From Apopatocola sp963618015 (GTDB lineage: Bacteria > Bacillota > Clostridia > Oscillospirales > Oscillospiraceae), in contig CAVEQS010000037.1 of the NCBI GenBank assembly GCA_963618015.1, positions 1-28,652 on the forward strand: 28,652 bases of DNA, written 5' to 3'. The translations under genes and the position numbers were made by a program. The notes under the pieces are model-generated. The model searched no databases, was not told where the DNA came from, and worked only from the letters and a program-made list of their open reading frames with translations. Within the stretch, counting starts at the first letter, position 1. Every line of letters starts with the position of its first letter. Below, piece by piece: positions 20,479 through 28,179 of the stretch.

Positions 20479-20588
20479 GCGTGCGCGAAGCGCTGCTCCT
20501 CTCGCCGGGGGAGTTTTCCGACATGCTCGCCGCCGTCTCACCGCCGAAGCGAAACGACGCCCCCGCCTGGGCGGAAGGAGATGATTGA
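20409..20588 (+). CDS. Extension of the tail chaperone by -1 frameshift (GT-type)
   Basis: In the zero frame the run reads GAA AAA AAA GAG, giving the slippery heptamer A-AAA-AAA at 20409-20415. A -1 slip continues to a stop at 20586-20588 and adds a plausible helical T-like domain (RARWLAVAARCLNLSVREAL, LSPGEFSDMLAAVSPP). The fused product would be about 190 residues. A GC-rich hairpin (CCCGG/CCGGG from 20424) lies just downstream and may stimulate slipping. Frameshifting at this locus is well conserved in siphoviruses. Confidence 0.8.
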   Translation, partial: KKRESPGAIRARWLAVAARCLNLSVREALLLSPGEFSDMLAAVSPPKRNDAPAWAEGDD

Positions 20589-20590
20589 CC

Positions 20591-22462
20591 GTGGCCACTC
20601 GCAAAATTGATACCGAACTCGCGCTTACCGGCGAGGCCGAATTTAAAGCAGCAATGAAAGATGCCAATTCCGTGCTTGCTGTCACAAAAACGGAAATGGC
20701 GCTTGTTACCGCCGAATTTGGAAAGAACGATAAGAGCATGGCAGCTCTCACAGCCCAGAGCAAAGTGCTCAGCGATCAGCTTGAAAACGAGCAGCAAAAG
20801 GAGGCTTTGACCGCAGGGCAGCTTGAGAAAACCCGGAAGAAGTACGACGAGCTTCGTGCCTCCGGAGAGGCTAACGAAAAGACTCTCAAAAAAATGGAGG
20901 ACGAGCTCGATCTCCTGACGCAGCAGCACAACCGTGCCGCCGCTGCCGTTCTCAAGACAAAGGCTTCCATTGCCGAAAACACGACGGCACTGGAGGCCGC
21001 CCGGAAAGCTGAGACGCAGTATGTCCCCATTACGCAGCGTCTCACCGCCGCAAAGGACAACGCCGCGAAGAAGATCAAGGAGTTCGCCGCCAACACAAAA
21101 GAGGCCGCGCACAGCGTCCCGGTTCTCGGCGAGGCAATGGATGTTGCCTCTGCGGGCTTCAAGACCTTTTCCAAAGTTGCAAGCGGCGCCCTGGCCGTAA
21201 CCAAAGCCACGGGCAAGCTGATTACCGGCGCGACCGTCGGCGCACTTGTCGCTGCGGGCGGCGCGGCCGTGGTGGCTGCCAAGGGCTTTGAGACGCTCGG
21301 CAAATTCGCCGTCGAGGCCGCCACGGCCGAGGGCGCGGACGGCAAGCCGCTTTATGCACAGTACGCCCAGCTCAGCGAGAATCTGACCGGGTTGAAAGCC
21401 GCCTCGGGTGCTGCCAAGGCCGCGCTCGGTTCCATCCTGCTCCCGATGCTGGAATCGCTCTCCGCCGAGGGTACGGCATTTTTGAGCGACTTCTCCGCCG
21501 CTATGGAGGCAACCGAAGGCGACACGCAGAAGATGGGCGAGGTCGTCGGCGAGTACATCGGCCGCGGCGCGCAGCTCATCGCGCAGAAGCTCCCGGAATA
21601 CCTCAGCATGGCCGGGGAGATCGTCTCCGCTCTCGGCACGGGCATCAACGAAAACCTCCCGCTGATCCTCGACAGCGCCGGAGAGCTCCTCCAGACGCTG
21701 ACCGACGGTCTGATCGCTGCTGCACCCGGCATCGGCACCGCCGCCGTGGACGTTGTCATGTCCCTTGTGGGCTTTCTCATCCAGAACGCGCCGGAGCTGC
21801 TCAACGCCGGGCTTGAACTGCTGGAAAGCGTCTCCGAGGGCATCACGGACGCGCTGCCGCAGCTCATCCCCGCCGCCGTGCAGATGATCACGCAGCTGCT
21901 CCTCGCGCTTGTGCAGCATGCGCCGGAGCTCGTCGCCTCCGGCCTTGAGCTTGTCCTCGCGCTGGTGCAGGGCATCATCGAGGCGCTGCCGGAGCTGATC
22001 ATCGCCGCCGGTGACGCCGTCAAGGCGCTTGTGGAAGGGTTCGAAGAAAAAACCTCCGACATCAAAAATATCGGCAAAAACGCTGTTGAACAGATCAAAC
22101 AGGGCATTGCCGCCGGCTGGGAATCGCTCAAGGCGTGGTTCAAAAATCTGTGGAACGGCCTTTTCGGAGGCCTCAGCGTTAACGTTTCGGCCAACGGGAC
22201 ATCAACGCAGTCCGCCGGGAACACCGGCGGCAAGCAGCTCCCACAACTCGACGTCGGCATGGAACGCGTCCCCTACGACGGCTTTGCCGCTGCCCTGCAT
22301 GCGGACGAGGCCGTCCTCACGGCAGCCCAGGCCGCCGAATGGCGCGCCGGACGCTCCGGCGGCAGCACCTACACTATGAACGTTTATACGCAGTCTCTCA
22401 CCGAGAGCGAGATCGATTACCTTTTCGCCCGCTTCAATCGAGAGTTCGGGGAGGCGATCTGA
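20591..22462 (+). CDS. Tail tape measure protein, GTG start
   Basis: This 623-residue protein has an N-terminal coiled coil (residues 1-170, KMEDELDLLTQQHNRAAAAVL). A hydrophobic segment (TGATVGALVAAGGAAVVAAKGF, about 210-235) follows, then a leucine-rich repeat-like helical part with recurring 'A(L)PELI..A' units (about 340-480). It sets tail length and probably helps DNA enter the cell. At about 0.15 nm per residue it predicts a tail near 95 nm. The GTG at 20591 has AAGGAG at 10 bp; TTG 20585 is too close to it. Confidence 0.9.
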   Translation: MATRKIDTELALTGEAEFKAAMKDANSVLAVTKTEMALVTAEFGKNDKSMAALTAQSKVLSDQLENEQQKEALTAGQLEKTRKKYDELRASGEANEKTLKKMEDELDLLTQQHNRAAAAVLKTKASIAENTTALEAARKAETQYVPITQRLTAAKDNAAKKIKEFAANTKEAAHSVPVLGEAMDVASAGFKTFSKVASGALAVTKATGKLITGATVGALVAAGGAAVVAAKGFETLGKFAVEAATAEGADGKPLYAQYAQLSENLTGLKAASGAAKAALGSILLPMLESLSAEGTAFLSDFSAAMEATEGDTQKMGEVVGEYIGRGAQLIAQKLPEYLSMAGEIVSALGTGINENLPLILDSAGELLQTLTDGLIAAAPGIGTAAVDVVMSLVGFLIQNAPELLNAGLELLESVSEGITDALPQLIPAAVQMITQLLLALVQHAPELVASGLELVLALVQGIIEALPELIIAAGDAVKALVEGFEEKTSDIKNIGKNAVEQIKQGIAAGWESLKAWFKNLWNGLFGGLSVNVSANGTSTQSAGNTGGKQLPQLDVGMERVPYDGFAAALHADEAVLTAAQAAEWRAGRSGGSTYTMNVYTQSLTESEIDYLFARFNREFGEAI

Positions 22463-23334
22463 TGAGAAAATTCTACTTCCTGAATGCCGCCGGAGAGCGC
22501 TGGCCGCTGCAAGGCGAGAAGGGCGTTTATCTGACCGACCCGACTGGTCTCGGCGTTACCCTCGCCCAGACCTACGCGGATCTGCAAAACGGCTTTTTCG
22601 TTGGCGTCAGCTCGGCGAACGAGCCGCAGAGCGCTCTGCATGCCGCGCTTGTCTTTATCCGCCCGGCCTATCCTACCTACCGGCAGCTGATCAACTGGCT
22701 CGCCGCAGCCGAAAGCCTTGAGCTGATTTACTGTCCCTACGGATCGGAGGAGTTCCACCGCCGCGTGGATGTCCAGGCGGTCACTAAGAGCGAGCTTAAC
22801 AAAAACGCTTTCCTCTCCTGCGAGCTCTCGCTGCTCGCGCGCTCACCGTGGTTCAAGGCCGCGGCCACGCGGCTGGATCTCGAATCCCAGACCGTCGATG
22901 AGTCCATGCGTTATGACATTGTCTACACCGACGATCTGATCTACGGCGAAGACGCCACGTCCTCGCTTTCCGGCACGCTGCACCCGGACGGCCACGTCCC
23001 CGCTGCGATCTCCGTTACGTTCTACGGCGGCGCGGTCGATCCGGTGATCTCTTTGACCGGACAGCTCACCGGCAAGCTCTACGGCGTCTGCCGGATCTCC
23101 GATACGATTGCCGCCGGAGAGACGCTGCTTTTCTCTACCGATTACCTCGACAGCCATGTCTACAAAATCTCCGCCGAAGGCGTCAGAACAGATCTCCTGG
23201 CAAAGATCGACCTGTCCGGCGATCCGTTCTTCCGTCTGCCGCTCTCCGAGCCCTGCACGCTCTCGATTGCGGCGCAGGCTGCGATCTCCGGCGCAGCGGA
23301 CGTCGAAGTGTTCTACTACTACAGGAGTGTTTAA
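22462..23334 (+). CDS. Distal tail protein (Dit-like)
   Basis: This 290-residue protein is a baseplate hub at the tail end ('MRKFYFLNAAGERWPLQ...GVYLTDPTGLGVTLAQTYADLQNGFF', 'YPTYRQLINWLAAAESLELIY', then a beta sandwich). The ATG at 22462 shares bases with the tape measure stop (TGATG). The position after the tape measure and the N-terminal 'LTDPTGLG' pattern fit siphovirus distal tail proteins. Confidence 0.85.
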   Translation: MRKFYFLNAAGERWPLQGEKGVYLTDPTGLGVTLAQTYADLQNGFFVGVSSANEPQSALHAALVFIRPAYPTYRQLINWLAAAESLELIYCPYGSEEFHRRVDVQAVTKSELNKNAFLSCELSLLARSPWFKAAATRLDLESQTVDESMRYDIVYTDDLIYGEDATSSLSGTLHPDGHVPAAISVTFYGGAVDPVISLTGQLTGKLYGVCRISDTIAAGETLLFSTDYLDSHVYKISAEGVRTDLLAKIDLSGDPFFRLPLSEPCTLSIAAQAAISGAADVEVFYYYRSV

Positions 23335-23336
23335 AG

Positions 23337-24386
23337 ATGCTGTTTATTAAACGCTTCTCAGATTTCCAGACCGTGGCGGCGCTGAACGTTCTTTCCAGCT
23401 CGCTCTGCATCGATTCTGCCGAGCAGGAGGGCAGCACCGTTACCGTCGTCGGAAACGAAGTACCGCGCTCGCTGGCGGGCTCCTGGGCGATCATTGACGA
23501 CATGATCTATACGATCTCGACCGTGACGCCGCAGGACGGCCGCACGCTGCTGGCGCTCGCCGCGCCCGGCGACGCCTTCTCCCGGCTCCTGCCCTACACC
23601 GCACCAGCAAGCGGCAGCGGCGGGGCGTTTGCCGCTGCCGAGCTGACGACGAACTTCATCAACCAGACAGACGCACAATACGCGCTGCCCTACATGAGCG
23701 TGTCCAATTTGGACACATCGGCTTTTCTCCCGCCGGAGGCGGACAGCAACGGCCTATACGCGATCTCCGACTATCTCAGGATGCTGCGCCGCATGCGCGG
23801 CATCAAGCCGGTGTTCAGTATCTCCGGCGACACGCTCGCGCTTGTGCTCACGCCCGTCGCCAAGACCGCCCGCAACGTCCCGTTCAATGACGGGCATTCC
23901 CAGCTGGCCTCCGTCGCCTTTTCCGACAGCGGCCTTGCCAAGATCACGACGCGCCACAGTGTGGCACGCATCGAGAGCACGGATCCAACGACCGGAAAGG
24001 TCACTTATGTCAAGGACGCCGAAGGAAACACCGTCTACGACATCGAGACCGCCGACTTCTATCTTACCGAGAGCGGCGCGGTCGTCACGTCGCCACCGGC
24101 CCGCCGCGTGCATGGCGCGTGGCTCACGCTCCCCGTCGCTGCAAAGGACGATCCGGCCGTGAAAGCGGCCGAGCGTTTTGCAAAATCCTCCAGCTCCCAC
24201 AAAATCGAGTTTTGGAGCGATCAGGAGCTCTCCGTTTTTGATCCTTGCACGTTTAAGATCTACGGCGAGAACATGGAGAGCTACATTTCCTATGCCGGAC
24301 GGCGATCCACGGACAACCGCTGGTATTACCGCAGCGGCGAGCTGCTGCTCACCGCCACAGAAAAATTGAAAGGACTGGTCAAATGA
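23337..24386 (+). CDS. Tail hub/baseplate protein (Gp37-like)
   Basis: This 349-residue protein ('DFQTVAALNVLSSSLCID...GNEVPRSLAGSWAIIDDMIYTI', then a basic middle with 'YAISDYLRMLRRMRGIKPVF', 'ESYISYAGRRSTDNRWYYRSGELLLTATEKL') resembles tail proteins of the Gp37-like group that follow the distal tail gene. The 17-bp palindrome at 23700 lies in frame and encodes V-S-N-L-D-T. ATG at 23337. Confidence 0.75.
   Translation: MLFIKRFSDFQTVAALNVLSSSLCIDSAEQEGSTVTVVGNEVPRSLAGSWAIIDDMIYTISTVTPQDGRTLLALAAPGDAFSRLLPYTAPASGSGGAFAAAELTTNFINQTDAQYALPYMSVSNLDTSAFLPPEADSNGLYAISDYLRMLRRMRGIKPVFSISGDTLALVLTPVAKTARNVPFNDGHSQLASVAFSDSGLAKITTRHSVARIESTDPTTGKVTYVKDAEGNTVYDIETADFYLTESGAVVTSPPARRVHGAWLTLPVAAKDDPAVKAAERFAKSSSSHKIEFWSDQELSVFDPCTFKIYGENMESYISYAGRRSTDNRWYYRSGELLLTATEKLKGLVK
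23700..23716. repeat. Dispersed 17-bp palindrome, copy 6 (in the tail hub gene)
   Basis: A perfect GTGTCCAA-T-TTGGACAC, in frame in the tail hub gene as V-S-N-L-D-T (residues 122-127). Confidence 0.9.
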
Positions 24387-25549
24387 GTCTCACCGGGATC
24401 ACCTTTTCCAACCAGAAAATCACGCCGTCGGATGACGGCCGCCTGTACGGCTCTATGCTCTCCGACGGCATCCTCACCGGCTGCGCTATCACTTTTGCCG
24501 CGGCCACCCTCTCTATCGCCGCAGGCAGCCTGCTCATCGGCACGCGCGAGCTGCGCACCTCCGGCGAGACGCTCTCGATCACGGGCGCGACTTCCGGCTA
24601 TGCCCGCGTGATCATCGACATCGACCTCACCCGCGCCGCCACAAAGACGAGCTTTGAGCAGGCACAGTTCCAGGTTGATTATGCCGCATCGCAGGACGCT
24701 TTCCCCGCCCTCGAGCAACAGGACATCAACACCGCCGGGACGCACTACCAGGCGGCTTTCTGTGTCGTCTCGCTCGGCGAGGCAGGCATTACCGGCGTTG
24801 TCTCCTCGCTGGGCGCTGCGCAGGTCCCCGCCGGGCGGATCCCGACGTCCATCCCCGGAAATGCCGGGGCGCACAATGCAATCTATAGAGGGGCAAACCT
24901 CGGCTCGGCGGTGACCGCCGCCCAGTGGGCGGCGATCGAGGCCGGAACGTTTGAGGATCTTTTCATCGGTGACTATTGGGAGATCAACGGCGTCAACTGG
25001 CGCATTGCGGCGTTTGACTACTATCTGAACGACCAGACCACCGAGCATCATGCTGTCATTGTCCCTGACACAGACCTGTACGAAGCATCGATGAACGACA
25101 CCAACACTACGGAGGGCGCGTATGTCAGTTCGAAGATGTATACCAGCGGGTTGAATCAGGCGAAGACTTTGGTAAACAATGCGTTTGGTGAAGATCACAT
25201 TCTGTCGCATTACGCTTATCTAAAAAACGCTGCTACGGGCGGGTACGAGACCGGCGGCTCAGGCTATCAGGTAACGGTCGTCTTGATGACAGAGCAGAAT
25301 GTGTATGGCGGCGCCGTTTTTGCCAACCGCATGCAGGGTGTGAACTACGCCTTTAACTACACCATTGACAACAGCCAGTTCCCGCTGTTTGCCTTCCGCC
25401 ATGACTTAATTTCCAACAATCAGAAGTCCTGGCTGCGTGACGTTGCGAGAACGGTCAGTTTCAGCTGCACGTGGACGAACAACAATGCATACAACGAAGG
25501 CGCTGCTGCTGTCCACGGCGTGCGCCCGTCATTCTGCATCAAAGCATAA
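24383..25549 (+). CDS. Receptor-binding tail protein with a DUF6273/C-type-lectin-like end
   Basis: This 388-residue protein has a beta-rich N-terminal tail-attachment part (residues 1-165). A C-terminal domain (about 170-388) carries the pattern 'FEDLFIGDYWEINGVNWRIAAF', then 'SKMYTSGL', 'WLRDVAR' and the ending 'GVRPSFCIK', which I associate with DUF6273, a C-type-lectin-like fold used for target binding. The last 40 codons include an Asn-rich stretch (TWTNNNAYNEG) made of A-rich codons, like the variable regions of diversity-generating retroelements. No reverse transcriptase is in the window. The DNA from 25050 to the end is less GC-rich than its neighbours, which suggests acquisition. It overlaps the previous gene by 4 bp. 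Confidence 0.82.
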   Translation: MSLTGITFSNQKITPSDDGRLYGSMLSDGILTGCAITFAAATLSIAAGSLLIGTRELRTSGETLSITGATSGYARVIIDIDLTRAATKTSFEQAQFQVDYAASQDAFPALEQQDINTAGTHYQAAFCVVSLGEAGITGVVSSLGAAQVPAGRIPTSIPGNAGAHNAIYRGANLGSAVTAAQWAAIEAGTFEDLFIGDYWEINGVNWRIAAFDYYLNDQTTEHHAVIVPDTDLYEASMNDTNTTEGAYVSSKMYTSGLNQAKTLVNNAFGEDHILSHYAYLKNAATGGYETGGSGYQVTVVLMTEQNVYGGAVFANRMQGVNYAFNYTIDNSQFPLFAFRHDLISNNQKSWLRDVARTVSFSCTWTNNNAYNEGAAAVHGVRPSFCIKA

Positions 25550-25563
25550 AGGAGAGTGAGACA

Positions 25564-25881
25564 ATGTATAAAATCACTTTGGCCGACGGCACGGAGCTGG
25601 ATAATCTCGTGCTCAACGGCAACAACTTTATCGCCGCCGCGGCGGTAGACGACGCCGTTTTCAAGGATAACATGGCGATCGTCACCATCACCGATACGGA
25701 AAGCGGCAGCACCGAGCAGATCGAGGACGGCGTGATTTTGAGCAACATCGTCCGGGACGGCTGCTCGTGGATCGTGCTCGGCGAAAAGACCCCGCAGCAG
25801 AAAGCCGAAGAGGCCAGAGACAAAGAGATCGCAGAGCTCCGCCGGGCAATGGCCGTTCTGCTGACCGGTAAGGAGGGTTGA
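25564..25881 (+). CDS. Small tail-associated protein
   Basis: This 105-residue protein is beta-rich ('MYKITLADGTELDNLVLNGNNFIAAAAVDDAVFKDN', 'IVTITDTESGSTEQIEDGVILSNIV') and ends in a charged helix. Its place after the receptor-binding gene suggests a tail or lysis-linked accessory protein. AAAGGAGAG lies 10 bp before the ATG at 25564. I know no function for it. Confidence 0.7.
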   Translation: MYKITLADGTELDNLVLNGNNFIAAAAVDDAVFKDNMAIVTITDTESGSTEQIEDGVILSNIVRDGCSWIVLGEKTPQQKAEEARDKEIAELRRAMAVLLTGKEG

Positions 25882-25883
25882 CC

Positions 25884-26318
25884 ATGGACATCATGCAAGC
25901 CGCCCTTGAAATGCGGAAAGCCCTGCAAATGTTTGTCGGAACGCTGGACGTAGAGACGCAGCTTGACAAGGTGCTGGGAATCCCGTCTGTGTTCCCTGTC
26001 TACGAGGTCGGCAAGACGTACAAAGCTAAAGCGATCATCAGCTTCGGCGTAAACGCTGTCGGCGATCCGCAGCTTTATCTTGTTCTGCAAGACCATACCA
26101 GTGCGGAGGAGTGGCCGCCCGATGCTGCGCCCAGCCTTTACAAGGCAATCGGTATCGACAAAGACGGCTATCCAGAATGGGTGCAGCCGCTCGGCTCGGA
26201 AGACTCCTACAGCAAGGGTGACAAGGTATCCCACAACGGGAAACGATGGGTAAGCAAGATCGACAACAACGTGTGGGAACCCGGAACCGTTGAATATTGG
26301 GAGGAGGTCGACGAATGA
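25884..26318 (+). CDS. Carbohydrate-binding-like tail protein
   Basis: This 144-residue protein ends in 'YSKGDKVSHNGKRWVSKIDNNVWEPGTVEYWEEV', a pattern of chitin-binding-like (CBM5/12) modules with conserved Trp residues, so it probably binds cell-wall glycan. The N-terminal part (QAALEMRKALQMFVGTL) looks like a helical attachment segment. ATG at 25884 has AAGGAGG at 7 bp and is preferred over the TTG at 25878. It overlaps the endolysin start by 4 bp. Confidence 0.72.
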   Translation: MDIMQAALEMRKALQMFVGTLDVETQLDKVLGIPSVFPVYEVGKTYKAKAIISFGVNAVGDPQLYLVLQDHTSAEEWPPDAAPSLYKAIGIDKDGYPEWVQPLGSEDSYSKGDKVSHNGKRWVSKIDNNVWEPGTVEYWEEVDE

Positions 26319-27064
26319 ACGGCATCGACATTTCCCAATGGCAGGGCGACATCGACCTGACGCACTACAAGGACGGCTTTGTGATCATCCGCGGCGGGTT
26401 CTGGACGAGCGTTGACCCGTGGGCGGAGCGCAACATTGCCAAGTGCGACGCTCTCGGTATCCCATGGGGGCTCTACTGGTACAGCTACGCGCTCTACGAG
26501 GCGCAGGCGCGGCAGGAGGCGGAGGCCTGTCTCCGCTTCCTGAACGGCAGAAAGCCGCGGCTCGGCGTGTGGTTTGATATGGAGGACGCCGACGGATACA
26601 AGGCAAAAAACGGCTTCCCGCCCCACGAGACGATCACCGCGATGTGCAAGACATTCTGCGCGGCCATGGCGGAGGCTGGGAACAAGAGCGGCGTGTACGC
26701 CTCGCTGAGCTGGTTTGAGGAGCACATCGGGGAGACCGGATACGATAAGTGGATCGCCGCATGGGGCTGGAACGACGGGGAGCATTACCCCGACCTCTCC
26801 GGGAAATGCGTCATCCACCAGTACCGCGGCAGTCCGCTCGATCTCGATGTGATGTACGTGCCGCTGAGCTACTTTGACGGTACGGAAAGCCTCGCCCCGG
26901 CGCAGCCGGAGGACATCATTGTAAACGCCACCGCGATGGCGCGGGAGGTGCTTGACGCCAAATGGGGCAACGGGGAAGAGAGAAAGCAGAAGCTCGGCAC
27001 ATGGTTTTATGATCTCGTGCAGGGCGAAGTAAACCGAATGTTGGGGTATAGCCATGGAGGATGA
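26315..27064 (+). CDS. Endolysin: GH25 muramidase with a CPL-7 cell-wall-binding domain
   Basis: This 249-residue lysozyme-type hydrolase cuts the N-acetylmuramic acid-N-acetylglucosamine bond of peptidoglycan. The GH25 core has D5 in GIDIS, WFDMED with D88 and E90 as the expected catalytic acid pair, then 'GVYASLSWFEE' and 'WIAAWGW'. The C-terminal 45 residues ('AMAREVLDAKWGNGEERKQKLG...VNRMLG') match the CPL-7 wall-binding repeat. There is no signal peptide, so a holin is needed for export. ATG at 26315 overlaps the previous stop (ATGA). Confidence 0.95.
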   Translation: MNGIDISQWQGDIDLTHYKDGFVIIRGGFWTSVDPWAERNIAKCDALGIPWGLYWYSYALYEAQARQEAEACLRFLNGRKPRLGVWFDMEDADGYKAKNGFPPHETITAMCKTFCAAMAEAGNKSGVYASLSWFEEHIGETGYDKWIAAWGWNDGEHYPDLSGKCVIHQYRGSPLDLDVMYVPLSYFDGTESLAPAQPEDIIVNATAMAREVLDAKWGNGEERKQKLGTWFYDLVQGEVNRMLGYSHGG

Positions 27065-27068
27065 AGCA

Positions 27069-27362
27069 ATGGATAACGCCGTTAAGCTCGCCGAAGTGGA
27101 TCAGCGAGCGCGCAGCAACACCCGCCGTATTGACAAGCTGGAAGCGGTGCAGGACGAAATCCGCTCCCTTGCAACGTCCATGGCAGTCATGGTGCAGCGC
27201 CTCGGCGAAGTCGAAAACCATGTGGACGAGATCAAAACCTCGGTCAAAACACTCGAGGACAAGCCCCGTAAACGCGGGGAAGCAATCTTTGAAAAAGCGC
27301 TCTGGTTGATCGTTGGCGCGATCCTCGCGGCGGCGCTCGCCCAGATCGGAATAACTACTTAA
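27069..27362 (+). CDS. Holin-associated protein (XhlA-like)
   Basis: This 97-residue protein has an N-terminal coiled coil (RIDKLEAVQDEIRSLATSMAVM..., residues 20-70) and a C-terminal membrane helix (FEKALWLIVGAILAAALAQIGI). This resembles the XhlA-type partner of holins. I chose the ATG at 27069 (GGAGG 8 bp upstream); an upstream ATG at 27054 is possible. It sits between endolysin and holin in the lysis cassette. Confidence 0.75.
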   Translation: MDNAVKLAEVDQRARSNTRRIDKLEAVQDEIRSLATSMAVMVQRLGEVENHVDEIKTSVKTLEDKPRKRGEAIFEKALWLIVGAILAAALAQIGITT

Positions 27363-27375
27363 GGAGGATACCCTA

Positions 27376-27597
27376 ATGACCAAGAAAGACATTGTGCGGA
27401 AGCTCACCAGCAGAAAACTCTGGATGGCCGTCGCCGGGTTCGTCGCCGGTCTGATCGTTGCCTTCGGGAAATCCGAGGCGACGGCGGAAACCGTCTCGGG
27501 TCTCATCATGTCCGGCGCTTCGGTGATCGGATACCTGCTCGCCGAAGGCCTCGCAGACAGCGCAGGCAACAGCGGCGCGAATCCGCCCGAAGAGTAA
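27376..27597 (+). CDS. Holin-like small membrane protein
   Basis: This 73-residue protein has two hydrophobic segments (KLWMAVAGFVAGLIVAFG and TVSGLIMSGASVIGYLLAEGL) and a charged C-terminus, the shape of small phage holins. AAGGAGG lies 9 bp upstream of the ATG at 27376. It is the last gene of the element seen in the window. Confidence 0.8.
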   Translation: MTKKDIVRKLTSRKLWMAVAGFVAGLIVAFGKSEATAETVSGLIMSGASVIGYLLAEGLADSAGNSGANPPEE

Positions 27598-27612
27598 ACC
27601 CGCAACAGAAAA

Positions 27613-27635
27613 GGCGTGTCCAATTTGGACACGCC
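27613..27635. repeat. Dispersed palindrome, copy 7, extended to 23 bp (after the holin gene)
   Basis: GGCGTGTCCAA-T-TTGGACACGCC, with the 17-bp core at 27616-27632, lies in the non-coding stretch after the last phage gene. It places the last copy about 190 bp from the tRNA-Val end. Confidence 0.9.
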
Positions 27636-27786
27636 GCCCGCGCAAAACGCCGCGCAAGCCCGAACGGCCGCGATCCTCGCAGCCTTCTGATGTAGGACTT
27701 GCCCGGCGTTTTTCTATGAATAATTGAAAGCGTTAGGGGTGTTTTGGGGGTGTCTGGTGTGTCGGGAGAGAATCCCGAGAAAAGCA

Positions 27787-27820
27787 AAAAGCCCGAAACC
27801 GTTGAAATTTCAGGCTTTTC
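27787..27820. terminator. Bidirectional terminator between prophage and tRNA-Val
   Basis: AAAAGCCCGAAA (27787-27798) and TTTCAGGCTTTT (27808-27819) pair with one mismatch and have A and T runs on the two strands. It can end rightward lysis-gene transcription and leftward tRNA transcription. The stretch 27636-27786 shows no gene or other structure I can support. Confidence 0.75.
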
Positions 27821-27821
27821 T

Positions 27822-27898
27822 TGGTGGAGACGAATGGGCTCGAACCATCGACCTCATGCGTGTGAAGCATGCGCTCTAACCAGCTGAGCTACGCCTCC
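27822..27898 (-). tRNA. tRNA-Val (anticodon CAC)
   Basis: A complete cloverleaf on the minus strand: acceptor GGAGGCG/CGTCTCC, D-arm GCTC...GAGC, anticodon stem CATGC/GCATG with loop TTCACAC, and encoded CCA. Its 3' end faces the phage genes, where many phage integrases recombine. Confidence 0.95.
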
Positions 27899-27928
27899 AA
27901 AATACTCTCTGCCGTAAGACAGAGAGCT

Positions 27929-28003
27929 TGGTGACCCGTACGGGACTCGAACCCATGTTACCGCCGTGAAAGGGCGGTGTCTTAACCACTTGACCAACGG
28001 GCC
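27929..28003 (-). tRNA. tRNA-Glu (anticodon TTC)
   Basis: Acceptor GGCCCGT/ACGGGTC, anticodon stem CCGCC/GGCGG with loop CTTTCAC, TTCGAGT in the T-loop region, and an encoded CCA. It shares a transcript with tRNA-Met and tRNA-Val. Confidence 0.95.
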
Positions 28004-28018
28004 ATATTTACTTGGAAA

Positions 28019-28047
28019 GGGGACACATCGGAGGATGTGCCCCCTTT
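28019..28047. other. Hairpin between tRNA-Glu and tRNA-Met
   Basis: GGGGACACATC (28019-28029) and GATGTGCCCCC (28034-28044) form an 11-bp stem with one mismatch, with a T run on the plus strand. It lies inside the tRNA transcript and may act in processing or as a leaky terminator. Confidence 0.5.
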
Positions 28048-28048
28048 T

Positions 28049-28125
28049 TGGTAGCGCTGACTGGATTCGAACCGGTGACACTTCGGGTATGAACCGAATG
28101 CTCTAGCCAACTGAGCTACAGCGCC
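28049..28125 (-). tRNA. tRNA-Met, elongator (anticodon CAT)
   Basis: Acceptor GGCGCTG/CAGCGCT, anticodon stem TTCGG/CCGAA with loop TTCATAC, and encoded CCA. The body matches elongator rather than initiator tRNA-Met. It is first after the promoter at 28141-28169. Confidence 0.92.
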
Positions 28126-28140
28126 ATATGAAGCATGGGA

Positions 28141-28169
28141 ATTATACCTAATTCCCGGTTGCTTGTCAA
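28141..28169 (-). promoter_or_regulatory. Consensus promoter of the tRNA-Met-Glu-Val operon
   Basis: On the minus strand TTGACA (28164-28169), 17 bp and TATAAT (28141-28146) are a perfect sigma-70/sigma-A match, 16 bp upstream of tRNA-Met. Confidence 0.92.
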
Positions 28170-28179
28170 GAAGTTTCGA

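Noticed and set aside
20369..21919. Long leftward reading frame (516 residues) opposite the tape measure gene
   Set aside because: An antisense shadow of a long GC-rich gene; low-complexity sequence with no family match.
27506..27787. Leftward reading frame over the prophage end
   Set aside because: It overlaps the holin-like gene and palindrome copy 7, with no start signals.
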